A stretch of DNA of 7,815 bases from Bacillota bacterium. GTDB lineage: Bacteria; Bacillota; Clostridia; Oscillospirales; Ruminococcaceae. The DNA is taken from contig JAEZCT010000082.1 of the NCBI GenBank assembly GCA_023433405.1, positions 1 through 7,815 of the forward strand, given 5' to 3'. Position numbers and translations under genes: made by a program. The notes under the pieces were generated by a model, which saw nothing but the letters and a program-made list of their open reading frames with translations, made no database searches and was not told where the DNA came from. Positions 1 to 5,892 of the stretch are shown piece after piece (positions within the stretch are counted from its first letter, which is position 1; each line of letters begins with the position of its first letter).

Positions 1-292
1 AATCATCATCAAGTTGTAGGAACGTCGGCTCCCGCGCCGACAGGCGGCTTACTTTTCTTGTTCGAGAAAAGTAAGCAATTTAGAAAAAGCGAAGCAGGGA
101 CACCCTGCACCCAGCTCAAAGCAAGGGCAAACTGAGCACGGCTTGTGTGACGAAGCACCTTCGGCAAAATCCTGTTGCCCCCCGTATTTTGCCCTTGCTT
201 TTCGCCCTGGTCTGTAGTTCTTCCTTTTTCCCCACACCAGCCACACAAGGCTACTTTGGTGCTGGGGGTACGGGGGTACCCCAATATCCCAT
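1..292 (-). repeat. Repeat A, copy 1 (cut by window start)
   Basis: This non-coding stretch matches 5426-5720 in reverse complement. By hand count there are about 21 substitutions and one 9-bp length difference over about 290 aligned bases. It is densely structured: a 12-bp hairpin (47-58 with 65-76, loop TGTTCG), a 6-bp hairpin (24-29 with 36-41), a 14-bp long-range pair (118-131 with 188-201), and small hairpins at 151-163 and 163-179. It ends 47 bases before the pilN-like gene, so that gene's promoter must lie in the repeat, in the short gap, or upstream of the window. The outer end is missing because the window begins inside the repeat. It could be a miniature transposable element or a structured RNA element. 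Open frames on both strands recur in copy 2 but look like a by-product of DNA identity. Confidence 0.9.
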
Positions 293-339
293 GATTCCTT
301 CAGCTTACAATAACACAAACAAAAAGGTGGGCTATCCCC

Positions 340-918
340 ATGCATAGACTCCCGAAGGATATCAACTTTTACGCCGGACTGCGCAAGCTGCGGTTGCGGC
401 GGGCGGCCTCTCCCATTGCGGCGGCGCTGGGTTTTCTGCTTGCGCTGTCGGTTGCCGTCATGGCGGGGGGCGGTATTGCCCTTTATACCCGCAACGCCCT
501 TATCCTGCGCGATACGAAAGGCTTGCGTGCCTACCTTGCCAACGAAAACAACCTTGCGGCGGCAAACGATACCATAGACCAAAAAAATCAGGCGGGGCGG
601 TATGAGGAGTATGAAGGGATTTTGGAAGGGATCTTGAGTGAGTACTACACCCTGCCTGTGCTCAGCTCCCAAAGCTTTCGGCTCATAGCCGCTGCCATGC
701 CTGCGGATATGCGCGCGACGCTGTTTGATTTTACCTCGGGCACACTGGTTATGGAGCTTGTGTGTACCAAAGAAACCAGCCCGGCAGCCTTTGTTAATGC
801 GGTTAAGGGGACGGGGCTTTTTTCGGATGTGGTGTTTACGGGCTACCTGGCGGATGCCCTGACCGGGACGATTTCCTTTGAGGTAACCGGAGTGCTGTCG
901 GAGGACAGCTCGACCTAA
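340..918 (+). CDS. pilN: PilN-like type IV pilus inner-membrane assembly protein
   Basis: The 192-residue product has the layout of PilN: a short cytoplasmic N-terminus with DINFYAGLRKLR at residues 7-18, one membrane segment at about 24-49, then a helical stretch (about 53-100) and a small alpha/beta domain. In PilN proteins the N-terminal INLLP-like motif docks into the actin-like PilM; here INFYAGL is at the equivalent place, which is an inference from position. PilN pairs with PilO to form the alignment complex in the membrane. The start is supported by AAAGGTGG at 323-330, nine bases upstream of the ATG. The gene directly follows repeat A copy 1 and precedes the pilO-like gene by 71 bases. 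Sequence similarity to PilN is weak by eye, so the call rests on size, topology, motif and position. No pilM is visible; it may lie upstream of the window. Confidence 0.72.
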   Translation: MHRLPKDINFYAGLRKLRLRRAASPIAAALGFLLALSVAVMAGGGIALYTRNALILRDTKGLRAYLANENNLAAANDTIDQKNQAGRYEEYEGILEGILSEYYTLPVLSSQSFRLIAAAMPADMRATLFDFTSGTLVMELVCTKETSPAAFVNAVKGTGLFSDVVFTGYLADALTGTISFEVTGVLSEDSST

Positions 919-989
919 ATGACTTTTTAAAGTGAAAGCAATCAGCCGCACAGCGGTGAACAGCATGGGTAATAACAGAGTAAAGGCGG

Positions 990-1709
990 GTGGATGGATT
1001 GAAAATCAGCGCGCGGGAGCAGATTTTTTTGTTCTTGCTCTTATTGGTGGCCTTATGGGTTCTCATGACACGCTTTGTTTTTTTGCCCTCCTTTGAGACG
1101 GTGCGGGATAATATATTAACCCGCTCGGAGCTTGAGGCGGAGCGGCAGACCATGCAGGCGCTCATTGCCGAAAACGCGGCGGCGGCGCAAAGGGCCGAGG
1201 AAGCGCGGGCAAGCGCGCGCGAAGAATCCCTGCTCTTTTTCCCCACGTTCACCACAGAGTCCCTGAGCCTGTGGCTGTACCGGTTTACCCAAGAGGCATC
1301 CCTGCGCAACAGCGAGGTGACCATTGGCGGGCGGGCGGCAACCAACCTTTCGGTACACGACAGCGTGTCGCCGGAGGCAACCATCCGCCTTGGGGATATT
1401 GTGAGCCAGATTAACGGGGCGGCGCCGACCCAGACAACGGCAAGCCCCGCCCAAGCCGAGCAGATTTACGTTAACACCGTTACCGTCAAGGCGGTATGCT
1501 ATTACGATAGCCTGCTGTATTTTATCAACCTCCTGCAAAGCTCGGGGCGCACCCTGTATATCTCAAAAATATCTGTTGGTGGTGCAGGCGCGAATACCGC
1601 CCTGACCGCGGAGCTGACGATAGAGGTTTACTCCGCGCCCAAGTTTTATGACGACGACTTTTTAAACGTCGTGTTCGACCGCCCGGAGGGCAGGGCGCGC
1701 ATCCTATAA
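990..1709 (+). CDS. pilO: PilO-like type IV pilus inner-membrane assembly protein
   Basis: The product is 239 residues with a short cytoplasmic tail (KISAREQ), a membrane segment at about 11-32, an alanine- and glutamate-rich coiled-coil stretch at about 36-80, and a C-terminal domain of alternating strands and helices. This is the PilO/GspM architecture, and it follows the PilN-like gene as expected. PilO heterodimerises with PilN outside the membrane and links the assembly platform to the pilus. The start is uncertain. The GTG at 990 sits directly against the purine-rich AAAGGCGGG (982-989), which is too close for normal spacing. A TTG at 999 would have GGTGG about six bases upstream and would shorten the protein by three residues. 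An ATG at 994 is out of frame and stops at once. A middle loop rich in A, T, Q and P (about 150-162) looks like a flexible linker. The stop is followed almost directly by the next gene, suggesting one transcript. Confidence 0.7.
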   Translation: MDGLKISAREQIFLFLLLLVALWVLMTRFVFLPSFETVRDNILTRSELEAERQTMQALIAENAAAAQRAEEARASAREESLLFFPTFTTESLSLWLYRFTQEASLRNSEVTIGGRAATNLSVHDSVSPEATIRLGDIVSQINGAAPTQTTASPAQAEQIYVNTVTVKAVCYYDSLLYFINLLQSSGRTLYISKISVGGAGANTALTAELTIEVYSAPKFYDDDFLNVVFDRPEGRARIL

Positions 1710-1723
1710 ATATGCCAGATCAC

Positions 1724-1730
1724 GGGGAGG
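1724..1730 (+). promoter_or_regulatory. Ribosome binding site that sets the PilX-type start
   Basis: GGGGAGG lies eight bases upstream of the GTG at 1739. The upstream in-frame ATG at 1712 is only two bases after the pilO stop and has no well-spaced purine tract. This favours 1739 and leaves a 12-residue prepilin leader. Confidence 0.7.
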
Positions 1731-1738
1731 CTACGCCG

Positions 1739-3280
1739 GTGAAGGAGAGTGGGGTTTTGCGGAGCGGTGAGGGCAGCGCCCTGCTGGTGGTGCTTATCGT
1801 GCTTGCCATGCTGCTGCTTGCGGGTACGGCGGCGCTCTCCATCGCGCTGCAATCCCACAAGACCGCTACGGTGGATTACCAGACTCAGCAGGCGTATTTT
1901 ACCGCCCGCTCGGCGGTGCTTGCGGCGGTGGATACCCTAAAGACCTCGGCAAACCCCAAAGCGCTGCTGGAAGCCTTGGACGGACGCACCAGCCTTGAAA
2001 CAGACGGCGGCTCGCGGGGGAGATACCGGCTTACGGTAAAAAGGCTGGACGCGTCACTTTACCAGCTTGCGGCGCAGTCCGACCTGCGGGGGGTAACCGG
2101 GGCGTATTACTCCGTGGTCAGGCTGGGCGACGAGGGAGGAGCCTTGCCGTTTACTGGGCTTATAACCCTTACCGCCGGCTCCGGCTCCGGCCGGTTTGAC
2201 AACAACGCAAAATTCGTCGGCGACCTTTACCTGGTGAAGGGCAGCGCCACGGACATTCTGTTTTTGGATGTGACCGGCGACCTGTATCTCAAGGGCAATT
2301 TTCCCGCCGGGTGGCTTAACCAGTTTGCCGTCAGACAGGGCACAGGGGCGGACGGCAAGCCCCGGGGCGGCAATGTATATGTTTACGGCAGCGCGGCCAT
2401 CAACGGGCAGATTTATATCGACAACGTGTTTTACGCCCAAGGCGGCGTTACCATCGGTAACATCAATGTTACGAAGTTCAATTTCATCCGCTCCGCATCC
2501 TTTCAAAACAACCAGAACAGCTCCTTTCGCGGCACCTGGAGCCCGCTTACCGAGGAGCTGCCTCCGCTGCCCATGGAAACGGCGGAGGAGGTGCAAAATG
2601 CACTCATAGAGCCGCCCGCCACCATCCCCCCGGAGCTGCCCGCCTACCGGCTGACCACCTACAACGGGCAAACTGTGCGCATGATTACCGGCAGCGGCAC
2701 CCTAAACAGCGCGTTTTTATGTCCCCAGCCATGGGATACCAGCTTTCGCTCCTTTGTGTTTGACACCGCCGCCGGCGACCTGCACCTACGGCTTTCGCCG
2801 GGGTCCTACAGCTACACGGGCGCCTGCAATATTGGCAGCCGGGATATGCGGGTAATTGGCGAAAACCGGGTATACCTGTACCTTGACGGCGTGACGCTAA
2901 CCCTTAACGACGGGGAGCGAACCGTGTTCGGCGATTCCTCCGTGGTGCCGGCTGGCTACTTTAACGGCAGTATGCTTACGCCCCTTGCTCCCCCGCGCAT
3001 GACCATCATCGCCTCGGATAACAGCCGGATAGTGACCACCGGCAGCCGCACCTTAATTAGCGCCTATGTTTATATGCCCAAAGGCGGTGTGCGCTTAACC
3101 AATGACGCATACTTCTGCGGCAGTCTGGTTGCGTCGGATATTGACGTGCGAAGCCAATGCAGACTGGTGCATATCCCCCTGCCCGACGGCGTCGGCGGTC
3201 TGCCCGGGGGGAAGGGCGGCGGCACAGGGAGCGGCGCGCTCGGCGTCGTCGGGTATTATTCGGGGCTGCCCGCCAGGTAA
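1739..3280 (+). CDS. PilX-type minor pilin with large beta-rich C-terminal domain
   Basis: Starting at the GTG, the product has 513 residues. The leader ends with Gly12, followed by the hydrophobic stretch SALLVVLIVLAMLLLAG and a continuing helix with QQAYFTARSAV. This fits the PilX N-terminal family, which lacks the Glu5 of ordinary prepilins. PilD probably cuts after Gly12. The remaining roughly 430 residues are rich in short strands, Gly, Asn, Thr and Tyr. They include repeated patterns such as GNVYVYGSAAINGQIYID and a late block around AYVYMPKGGVRLTNDAYFCG, resembling the beta-solenoid-like bodies of Firmicutes PilX-type proteins. The tail is Gly-rich and ends YYSGLPAR. Minor pilins of this class prime pilus assembly and can sit at the tip. 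The large outer domain suggests a tip or adhesive role, which is inference. An alternative start at the ATG of 1712 would add nine residues. Confidence 0.8.
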   Translation: MKESGVLRSGEGSALLVVLIVLAMLLLAGTAALSIALQSHKTATVDYQTQQAYFTARSAVLAAVDTLKTSANPKALLEALDGRTSLETDGGSRGRYRLTVKRLDASLYQLAAQSDLRGVTGAYYSVVRLGDEGGALPFTGLITLTAGSGSGRFDNNAKFVGDLYLVKGSATDILFLDVTGDLYLKGNFPAGWLNQFAVRQGTGADGKPRGGNVYVYGSAAINGQIYIDNVFYAQGGVTIGNINVTKFNFIRSASFQNNQNSSFRGTWSPLTEELPPLPMETAEEVQNALIEPPATIPPELPAYRLTTYNGQTVRMITGSGTLNSAFLCPQPWDTSFRSFVFDTAAGDLHLRLSPGSYSYTGACNIGSRDMRVIGENRVYLYLDGVTLTLNDGERTVFGDSSVVPAGYFNGSMLTPLAPPRMTIIASDNSRIVTTGSRTLISAYVYMPKGGVRLTNDAYFCGSLVASDIDVRSQCRLVHIPLPDGVGGLPGGKGGGTGSGALGVVGYYSGLPAR

Positions 3281-3301
3281 TAGCAATTGCTGACTAAACT
3301 C

Positions 3302-3310
3302 AAAGGAGGG
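3302..3310 (+). promoter_or_regulatory. Ribosome binding site that sets the PilV-type start
   Basis: AAAGGAGGG lies nine bases before the ATG at 3320. The frame stays open back to a TTG at 3287, but that codon has no comparable site, so the shorter form is preferred. Confidence 0.8.
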
Positions 3311-3319
3311 CTGTTAACA

Positions 3320-3769
3320 ATGCGCGCACCCATAAAATACAAGGACACGGCTTATGGCTGCCAAACACCCGGGGGCAGACTGCTTGCCGTTCTGCGCGGC
3401 CGGGGCGGCATGAGCCTTTTGGAGCTGCTCATCAGCATGGCGATTCTTGCTCTTCTCGCGCTGGGGTTCTCCGGCTTGTTTCTGCCCGCCATTTCACTGG
3501 AGGGCAGGGCGGCGAGGCTCAACCGGGGCAGCGCCGCGGCGGCTACCGCGCTGGAGCAGCTGATGAACGGAGAAAATGCCGCCGATGTCGCCGCCGCCCT
3601 GCCGGGTGTTACCCTGTCGGAGCCGGGCGGCACAGGCTTCGGGGTTACCTTTCCCGCGCAGGGGGGCAGTCCCGAGGTGGCGGTGGGGCAAACATCCGGG
3701 CGGGTTGCCTCCGCCAAGGACGACGAAACAGGCGCAAGGCTTGAGGCCTATATCCCCGAGTCGCCCTGA
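3320..3769 (+). CDS. Type IV prepilin, PilV/GspI-type minor pilin
   Basis: The product has 149 residues. The class III prepilin signal is clear: a leader ending in Gly-Gly at 29-30, then MSLLELLISMAILALLALG with Glu at mature position 5. The leader of 30 residues is long for this class. It carries several Arg and Lys residues and one Cys. The mature part has about 119 residues: the hydrophobic helix, an alanine-rich amphipathic helix (LNRGSAAAATALEQLMNG), and a small region rich in Gly, Thr and Val that would form the globular domain. Size and position between a PilX-type and a PilW-type gene suggest the PilV/GspI minor pilin. It would be processed by the pilD product at 4564-5331 and join the tip-priming complex. 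The major pilin role is less likely given the gene's place among minor pilins, but cannot be excluded from sequence alone. Confidence 0.8.
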   Translation: MRAPIKYKDTAYGCQTPGGRLLAVLRGRGGMSLLELLISMAILALLALGFSGLFLPAISLEGRAARLNRGSAAAATALEQLMNGENAADVAAALPGVTLSEPGGTGFGVTFPAQGGSPEVAVGQTSGRVASAKDDETGARLEAYIPESP

Positions 3770-3806
3770 CCGCGGGGGCTTTCCCGCCCGTTTCGATCCA
3801 AACTCA

Positions 3807-3819
3807 AAGGTGGAGGTGC
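3807..3819 (+). promoter_or_regulatory. Ribosome binding site that sets the PilW-type start
   Basis: The purine tract AAAGGTGGAGGTG has its GGAGG at 3812-3816, eight bases before the ATG at 3825. The same frame is open back to 3576, but this overlaps the preceding prepilin gene, and only the 3825 start gives a normal short leader. Confidence 0.8.
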
Positions 3820-3824
3820 TCGCC

Positions 3825-4454
3825 ATGCCCGTTTGGCTTATACGCTGCGCAAACAATAAGGGCATGACGCTGCTGGAGCTGCTGGTTACGCTTGCGGTAT
3901 CCTCCCTTTTGCTTACCGCGGTGTTTATATTCCTTGTGCCCACCCTTCGGCTGTTTGCCAAAACCCGTGATGCCGCACAGGCAAAGGAGCTTGCAAACCT
4001 TGCCATGGATTTGATTGAAAACAGCGTATATTCCACCGATGCGCTCACCCTGCGCGCCTCTACGTCCTCCCCCGCATCGGGACTGGATGCCGACCCCCGG
4101 GACTGCTTTCTTCTCACCTGCGACCCCGGTCAGGAAAGCGGAGCGCCCCGCGTTTACAGTGAAAAAAACGACAGCGTAAGTTACCCCCTCGGCGGCATTT
4201 TTACCGGTTTTGCGCTGGATGCGGAGTTTGCCCGGGCGCGCATTGCCGCCGCGGAAGCGCGGGTGCTATCGGTTACACTGCGAGTGAGCAAAAATGGCGG
4301 CGGGAGCGAAATTATTTATACCTTGCAAAAGGATATCTATCTCGCAAACCTTGCGCTCAGCGGCGAAGGCATTGCTGCGCAGCCTGCCGCAGGCGCGCCG
4401 TATCGGGAGCTTTTATATTACCGCCCGGACGGCTATCAGCCTCTTCCCCCATAA
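3825..4454 (+). CDS. Type IV prepilin, PilW/GspJ-type minor pilin
   Basis: The product has 209 residues with a 13-residue leader MPVWLIRCANNKG, then MTLLELLVTLAVSSLLLTAV with Glu at mature position 5. This is a textbook class III prepilin signal, so PilD should cut after Gly13. The hydrophobic helix continues into an amphipathic helix ending near NLAMDLIENSVYS, followed by a mixed globular domain. The mature length of about 196 residues and the sequence after the helix (LVPTLRLFAKTRDAAQAKELANLAMD) resemble the PilW/GspJ class of larger minor pilins. It lies 55 bases after the PilV-type gene and is probably cotranscribed with it. It is the last gene of the plus-strand run and faces pilD. No strong hairpin with a T tract is visible after its stop. 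Confidence 0.8.
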   Translation: MPVWLIRCANNKGMTLLELLVTLAVSSLLLTAVFIFLVPTLRLFAKTRDAAQAKELANLAMDLIENSVYSTDALTLRASTSSPASGLDADPRDCFLLTCDPGQESGAPRVYSEKNDSVSYPLGGIFTGFALDAEFARARIAAAEARVLSVTLRVSKNGGGSEIIYTLQKDIYLANLALSGEGIAAQPAAGAPYRELLYYRPDGYQPLPP

Positions 4455-4527
4455 TACAGATTCCCTCAAAAGGCGCAGCATCGCAGAGGAAAAACCCGTG
4501 AACACCTAACACCAAAGCGTTTCACTT

Positions 4528-4573
4528 GCTTTTTACTTTGCATATACACTTTAAAACCGGATATTAGTATAAG
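4528..4573 (-). repeat. Repeat B, copy a (overlaps the pilD stop)
   Basis: Read on the minus strand this stretch runs from CTTATACTAATA to GTAAAAAGC. It matches 7733-7780 on the plus strand with only a few differences and a short insertion. It fills much of the gap between the convergent PilW-type gene and pilD. The element's TTATACTAA supplies the last two codons and the stop of pilD. The function is unknown; a dispersed repeat or a shared 3'-end signal are both possible. Confidence 0.65.
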
Positions 4574-5331
4574 GAGAGATACCACCCGATTATGCCCTCC
4601 CCAAACAAAAGGCACACAAACATCCCCACGGCAAGATAGGGTGCCAGCGCAAGGGTATCACCCCGCTTTCGTTTGCCGGTTATAAGAAGCGCCGCCGCAG
4701 CGGCCCCGCCCAACAGCACAGCAAGAAACAGCGAGAGTAAAATAAGCCGCCAGCCCATGACCAGACCGCACGCCGCCATCAGCTTAATGTCGCCGCCCCC
4801 TATCCCGCCCTTGGATATCATGGCAATGATAAACAGCGGCAGGCTTGCCGCAAAAAAGCCGATGAGCCGATGGTAAAACGGCGGCTGATTTGATAAAAAC
4901 AGCGCTGCCACGCCCACCAGAAGTATAACAATCACCGCGCTTTGGGGTACCCGCTTGGTATCATAATCGATAAACGCCGCAACCAAAAGCGCGGAGAAAA
5001 ACAGGCAGTACAAAATGGTCTCGGACGTTATGCCGTAAACGCTTGCAAAAAGCGCCCAAGCCGCGGCGTTAACCAGCTCCACCACCGGGTAGCGGGGGCT
5101 TATTTTTTCTCCGCAGTGCCTGCACCGTCCAGTGAGCAGGACGAAGCTAAGGACGGGAATGAGGTCCGCCGCCCGGATTCTCTCCCCGCACCTTGGACAA
5201 TGCGACGCGCCAAACACCACCGATTCTCCCTTTGGAATGCGGCAGATGCACACATTTATAAAGCTGCCGACGCATAGCCCCCAAAGGATGATTACTGCCA
5301 TTATTAACGAGTTTCCCAGCTCCTGCGGCAT
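4564..5331 (-). CDS. pilD: Type IV prepilin peptidase / N-methyltransferase
   Basis: The 255-residue product is a complete PilD/GspO-type bifunctional enzyme. It removes the leader of prepilins and methylates the new N-terminus in the membrane. The N-terminal methyltransferase part contains GSFINVCICRIPKGES (22-37) and two CxxC pairs (Cys45/48 and Cys70/73) of the zinc-binding type. The aspartyl protease motifs follow: IDYD at 121-124 (catalytic Asp122 by family analogy) and GGGDIKL at 178-184 (Asp181). About seven to eight hydrophobic segments fit the family topology. The usual acidic residue after the Pro in the first motif is Gln130. GGGGAGG at 5338-5344, six bases from the ATG, supports the start. 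The gene is convergent with the pilin genes and divergent from pilB, so it needs its own promoter between 5345 and 5425 or inside repeat A. Its substrates are probably the three prepilins at 1739-4454. Confidence 0.95.
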   Translation of the reverse strand: MPQELGNSLIMAVIILWGLCVGSFINVCICRIPKGESVVFGASHCPRCGERIRAADLIPVLSFVLLTGRCRHCGEKISPRYPVVELVNAAAWALFASVYGITSETILYCLFFSALLVAAFIDYDTKRVPQSAVIVILLVGVAALFLSNQPPFYHRLIGFFAASLPLFIIAMISKGGIGGGDIKLMAACGLVMGWRLILLSLFLAVLLGGAAAAALLITGKRKRGDTLALAPYLAVGMFVCLLFGEGIIGWYLSLY

Positions 5332-5385
5332 GTCGCGCCTCCCCGGATTTTTCTATTAATACCTTTCGATAAGCGGACATCCGCC

Positions 5386-5398
5386 CGGCTTACTTTTC
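5386..5398 (-). repeat. Short fragment of repeat A
   Basis: CGGCTTACTTTTC here is an exact 13-base match to the reverse complement of 5670-5682, part of the hairpin in repeat A copy 2. It lies 28 bases before copy 2, just upstream of pilD. It may be a remnant of an older insertion or chance. Confidence 0.3.
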
Positions 5399-5425
5399 AT
5401 TTTAATCTTTTCAGCCCGGTGGCTT

Positions 5426-5775
5426 ATGAGATAATAGGGTACCCCCGTAACCCCAGCACTCCCAGCACCAAAATAGCCTTGTGTGGCAGGTGTGAGAAAA
5501 AAGGAAGGACTACAGACCAGGGCGAAAAGCAAGGGCAAAATACGCGAGGCAACAGGATTTTGCCGAAGGTGCTTCGTCACACAAGCTGTGCTTTGTTTGC
5601 CCTTGCTTTGAGCTGGGTGCCGGGTGTCCCTGCTTTGCTTTTACTAAATTGCTTACTTTTCTCGAACAAGAAAAGTAAGCCGCCTGTCGGCGCGGGTGCC
5701 GACGTTCCAACAATTTTATGATGCTTCCTTAAAAGCCAACCAAACACAAGGCTACTTTGGTGCCGGGTTACGGGG
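5426..5775 (+). repeat. Repeat A, copy 2 (fullest copy, with inverted-repeat ends)
   Basis: This is the fullest copy in the window, lying in the 561-base gap between the divergent pilD and pilB. The left end (5443-5484) and the right end (5744-5775) are imperfect inverted repeats sharing CCCCGTAACCC, GCACCAAA and TAGCCTTGTGT, which resembles the termini of a miniature inverted-repeat transposable element. Internal structure matches copy 1: the 12-bp hairpin at 5651-5662 with 5669-5680, the 6-bp hairpin at 5686-5691 with 5698-5703, the long-range 14-bp pair at 5526-5539 with 5596-5609, and small hairpins at 5548-5564 and 5564-5576. The left end contains a tandem 9-bp duplication (CCCAGCACT/CCCAGCACC at 5452-5469) absent from the other copies. 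I see no clear target-site duplication and no transposase. The exact outer limits are uncertain by about ten bases. Confidence 0.88.
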
Positions 5776-5800
5776 AAACTTCAATAAACCATACTTAATT

Positions 5801-5870
5801 GTAGATGAATCCGCGTGAAGACCCATAAATCAAGGCTTTTTACTTCATTTTCATTTGCATATTCGTATTA
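5801..5870 (-). repeat. Repeat B, copy b (upstream of pilB)
   Basis: Read on the minus strand this stretch contains AAGTAAAAAGCC, TTTATGGGT and ends ATCTAC, matching 7771-7815 in the same order. It starts 26 bases downstream of repeat A copy 2 and ends 22 bases before the pilB ATG, so it occupies the expected pilB promoter and leader region. The other end (TTAATACGAATATGCAAA in minus orientation) is only loosely like copies a and c. No convincing -35/-10 pair was found, although TATTAA at 5866-5871 is a possible -10. Confidence 0.6.
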
Positions 5871-5892
5871 ACGGAAAGGGCAGGTTAACGCT

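Noticed and set aside
47..76. The 12-bp hairpin of repeat A as a rho-independent terminator.
   Set aside because: The stem is AT-rich and no T run follows it on either strand in either copy.
9..284. Open frame on the minus strand of repeat A copy 1, matching 5419-5721 on the plus strand.
   Set aside because: It follows from repeat identity. The 9-bp duplication keeps the frame by chance, copy 3 is out of frame, and no domain is recognisable.
147..347. Open frame beginning MTKHLRQNPVA within repeat A copy 1, with a counterpart at 5356-5580 on the minus strand.
   Set aside because: Both copies simply share DNA. The opposite strand is open as well, copy 3 does not keep the frame, the C-terminal parts are unrelated flanking sequence, and there is no good ribosome site.
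924..933. TTTTAAAGTG after the pilN-like gene as a fragment of repeat B.
   Set aside because: Only ten AT-rich bases match, and no other block of the element is nearby.
49..966. Long minus-strand open frame of 305 codons across repeat A and the pilN-like gene.
   Set aside because: It is basic, low-complexity and antisense to a well-supported membrane-protein gene in GC-rich DNA, and it spans a non-coding repeat.
3771..3788. A GCGGG/CCCGC hairpin between the PilV-type and PilW-type genes as a terminator.
   Set aside because: The stem is only five base pairs and no T tract follows. In GC-rich DNA this is expected by chance.
5776..5892. A c-di-GMP riboswitch before pilB, as seen in some clostridial pilus operons.
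   Set aside because: I could not find the conserved core blocks of the GEMM class. The region is explained by repeat B.
5840..5892. A sigma-70-type promoter for pilB around TATTAA at 5866-5871.
   Set aside because: No acceptable -35 hexamer lies at the proper distance; the best match shares only three of six bases.
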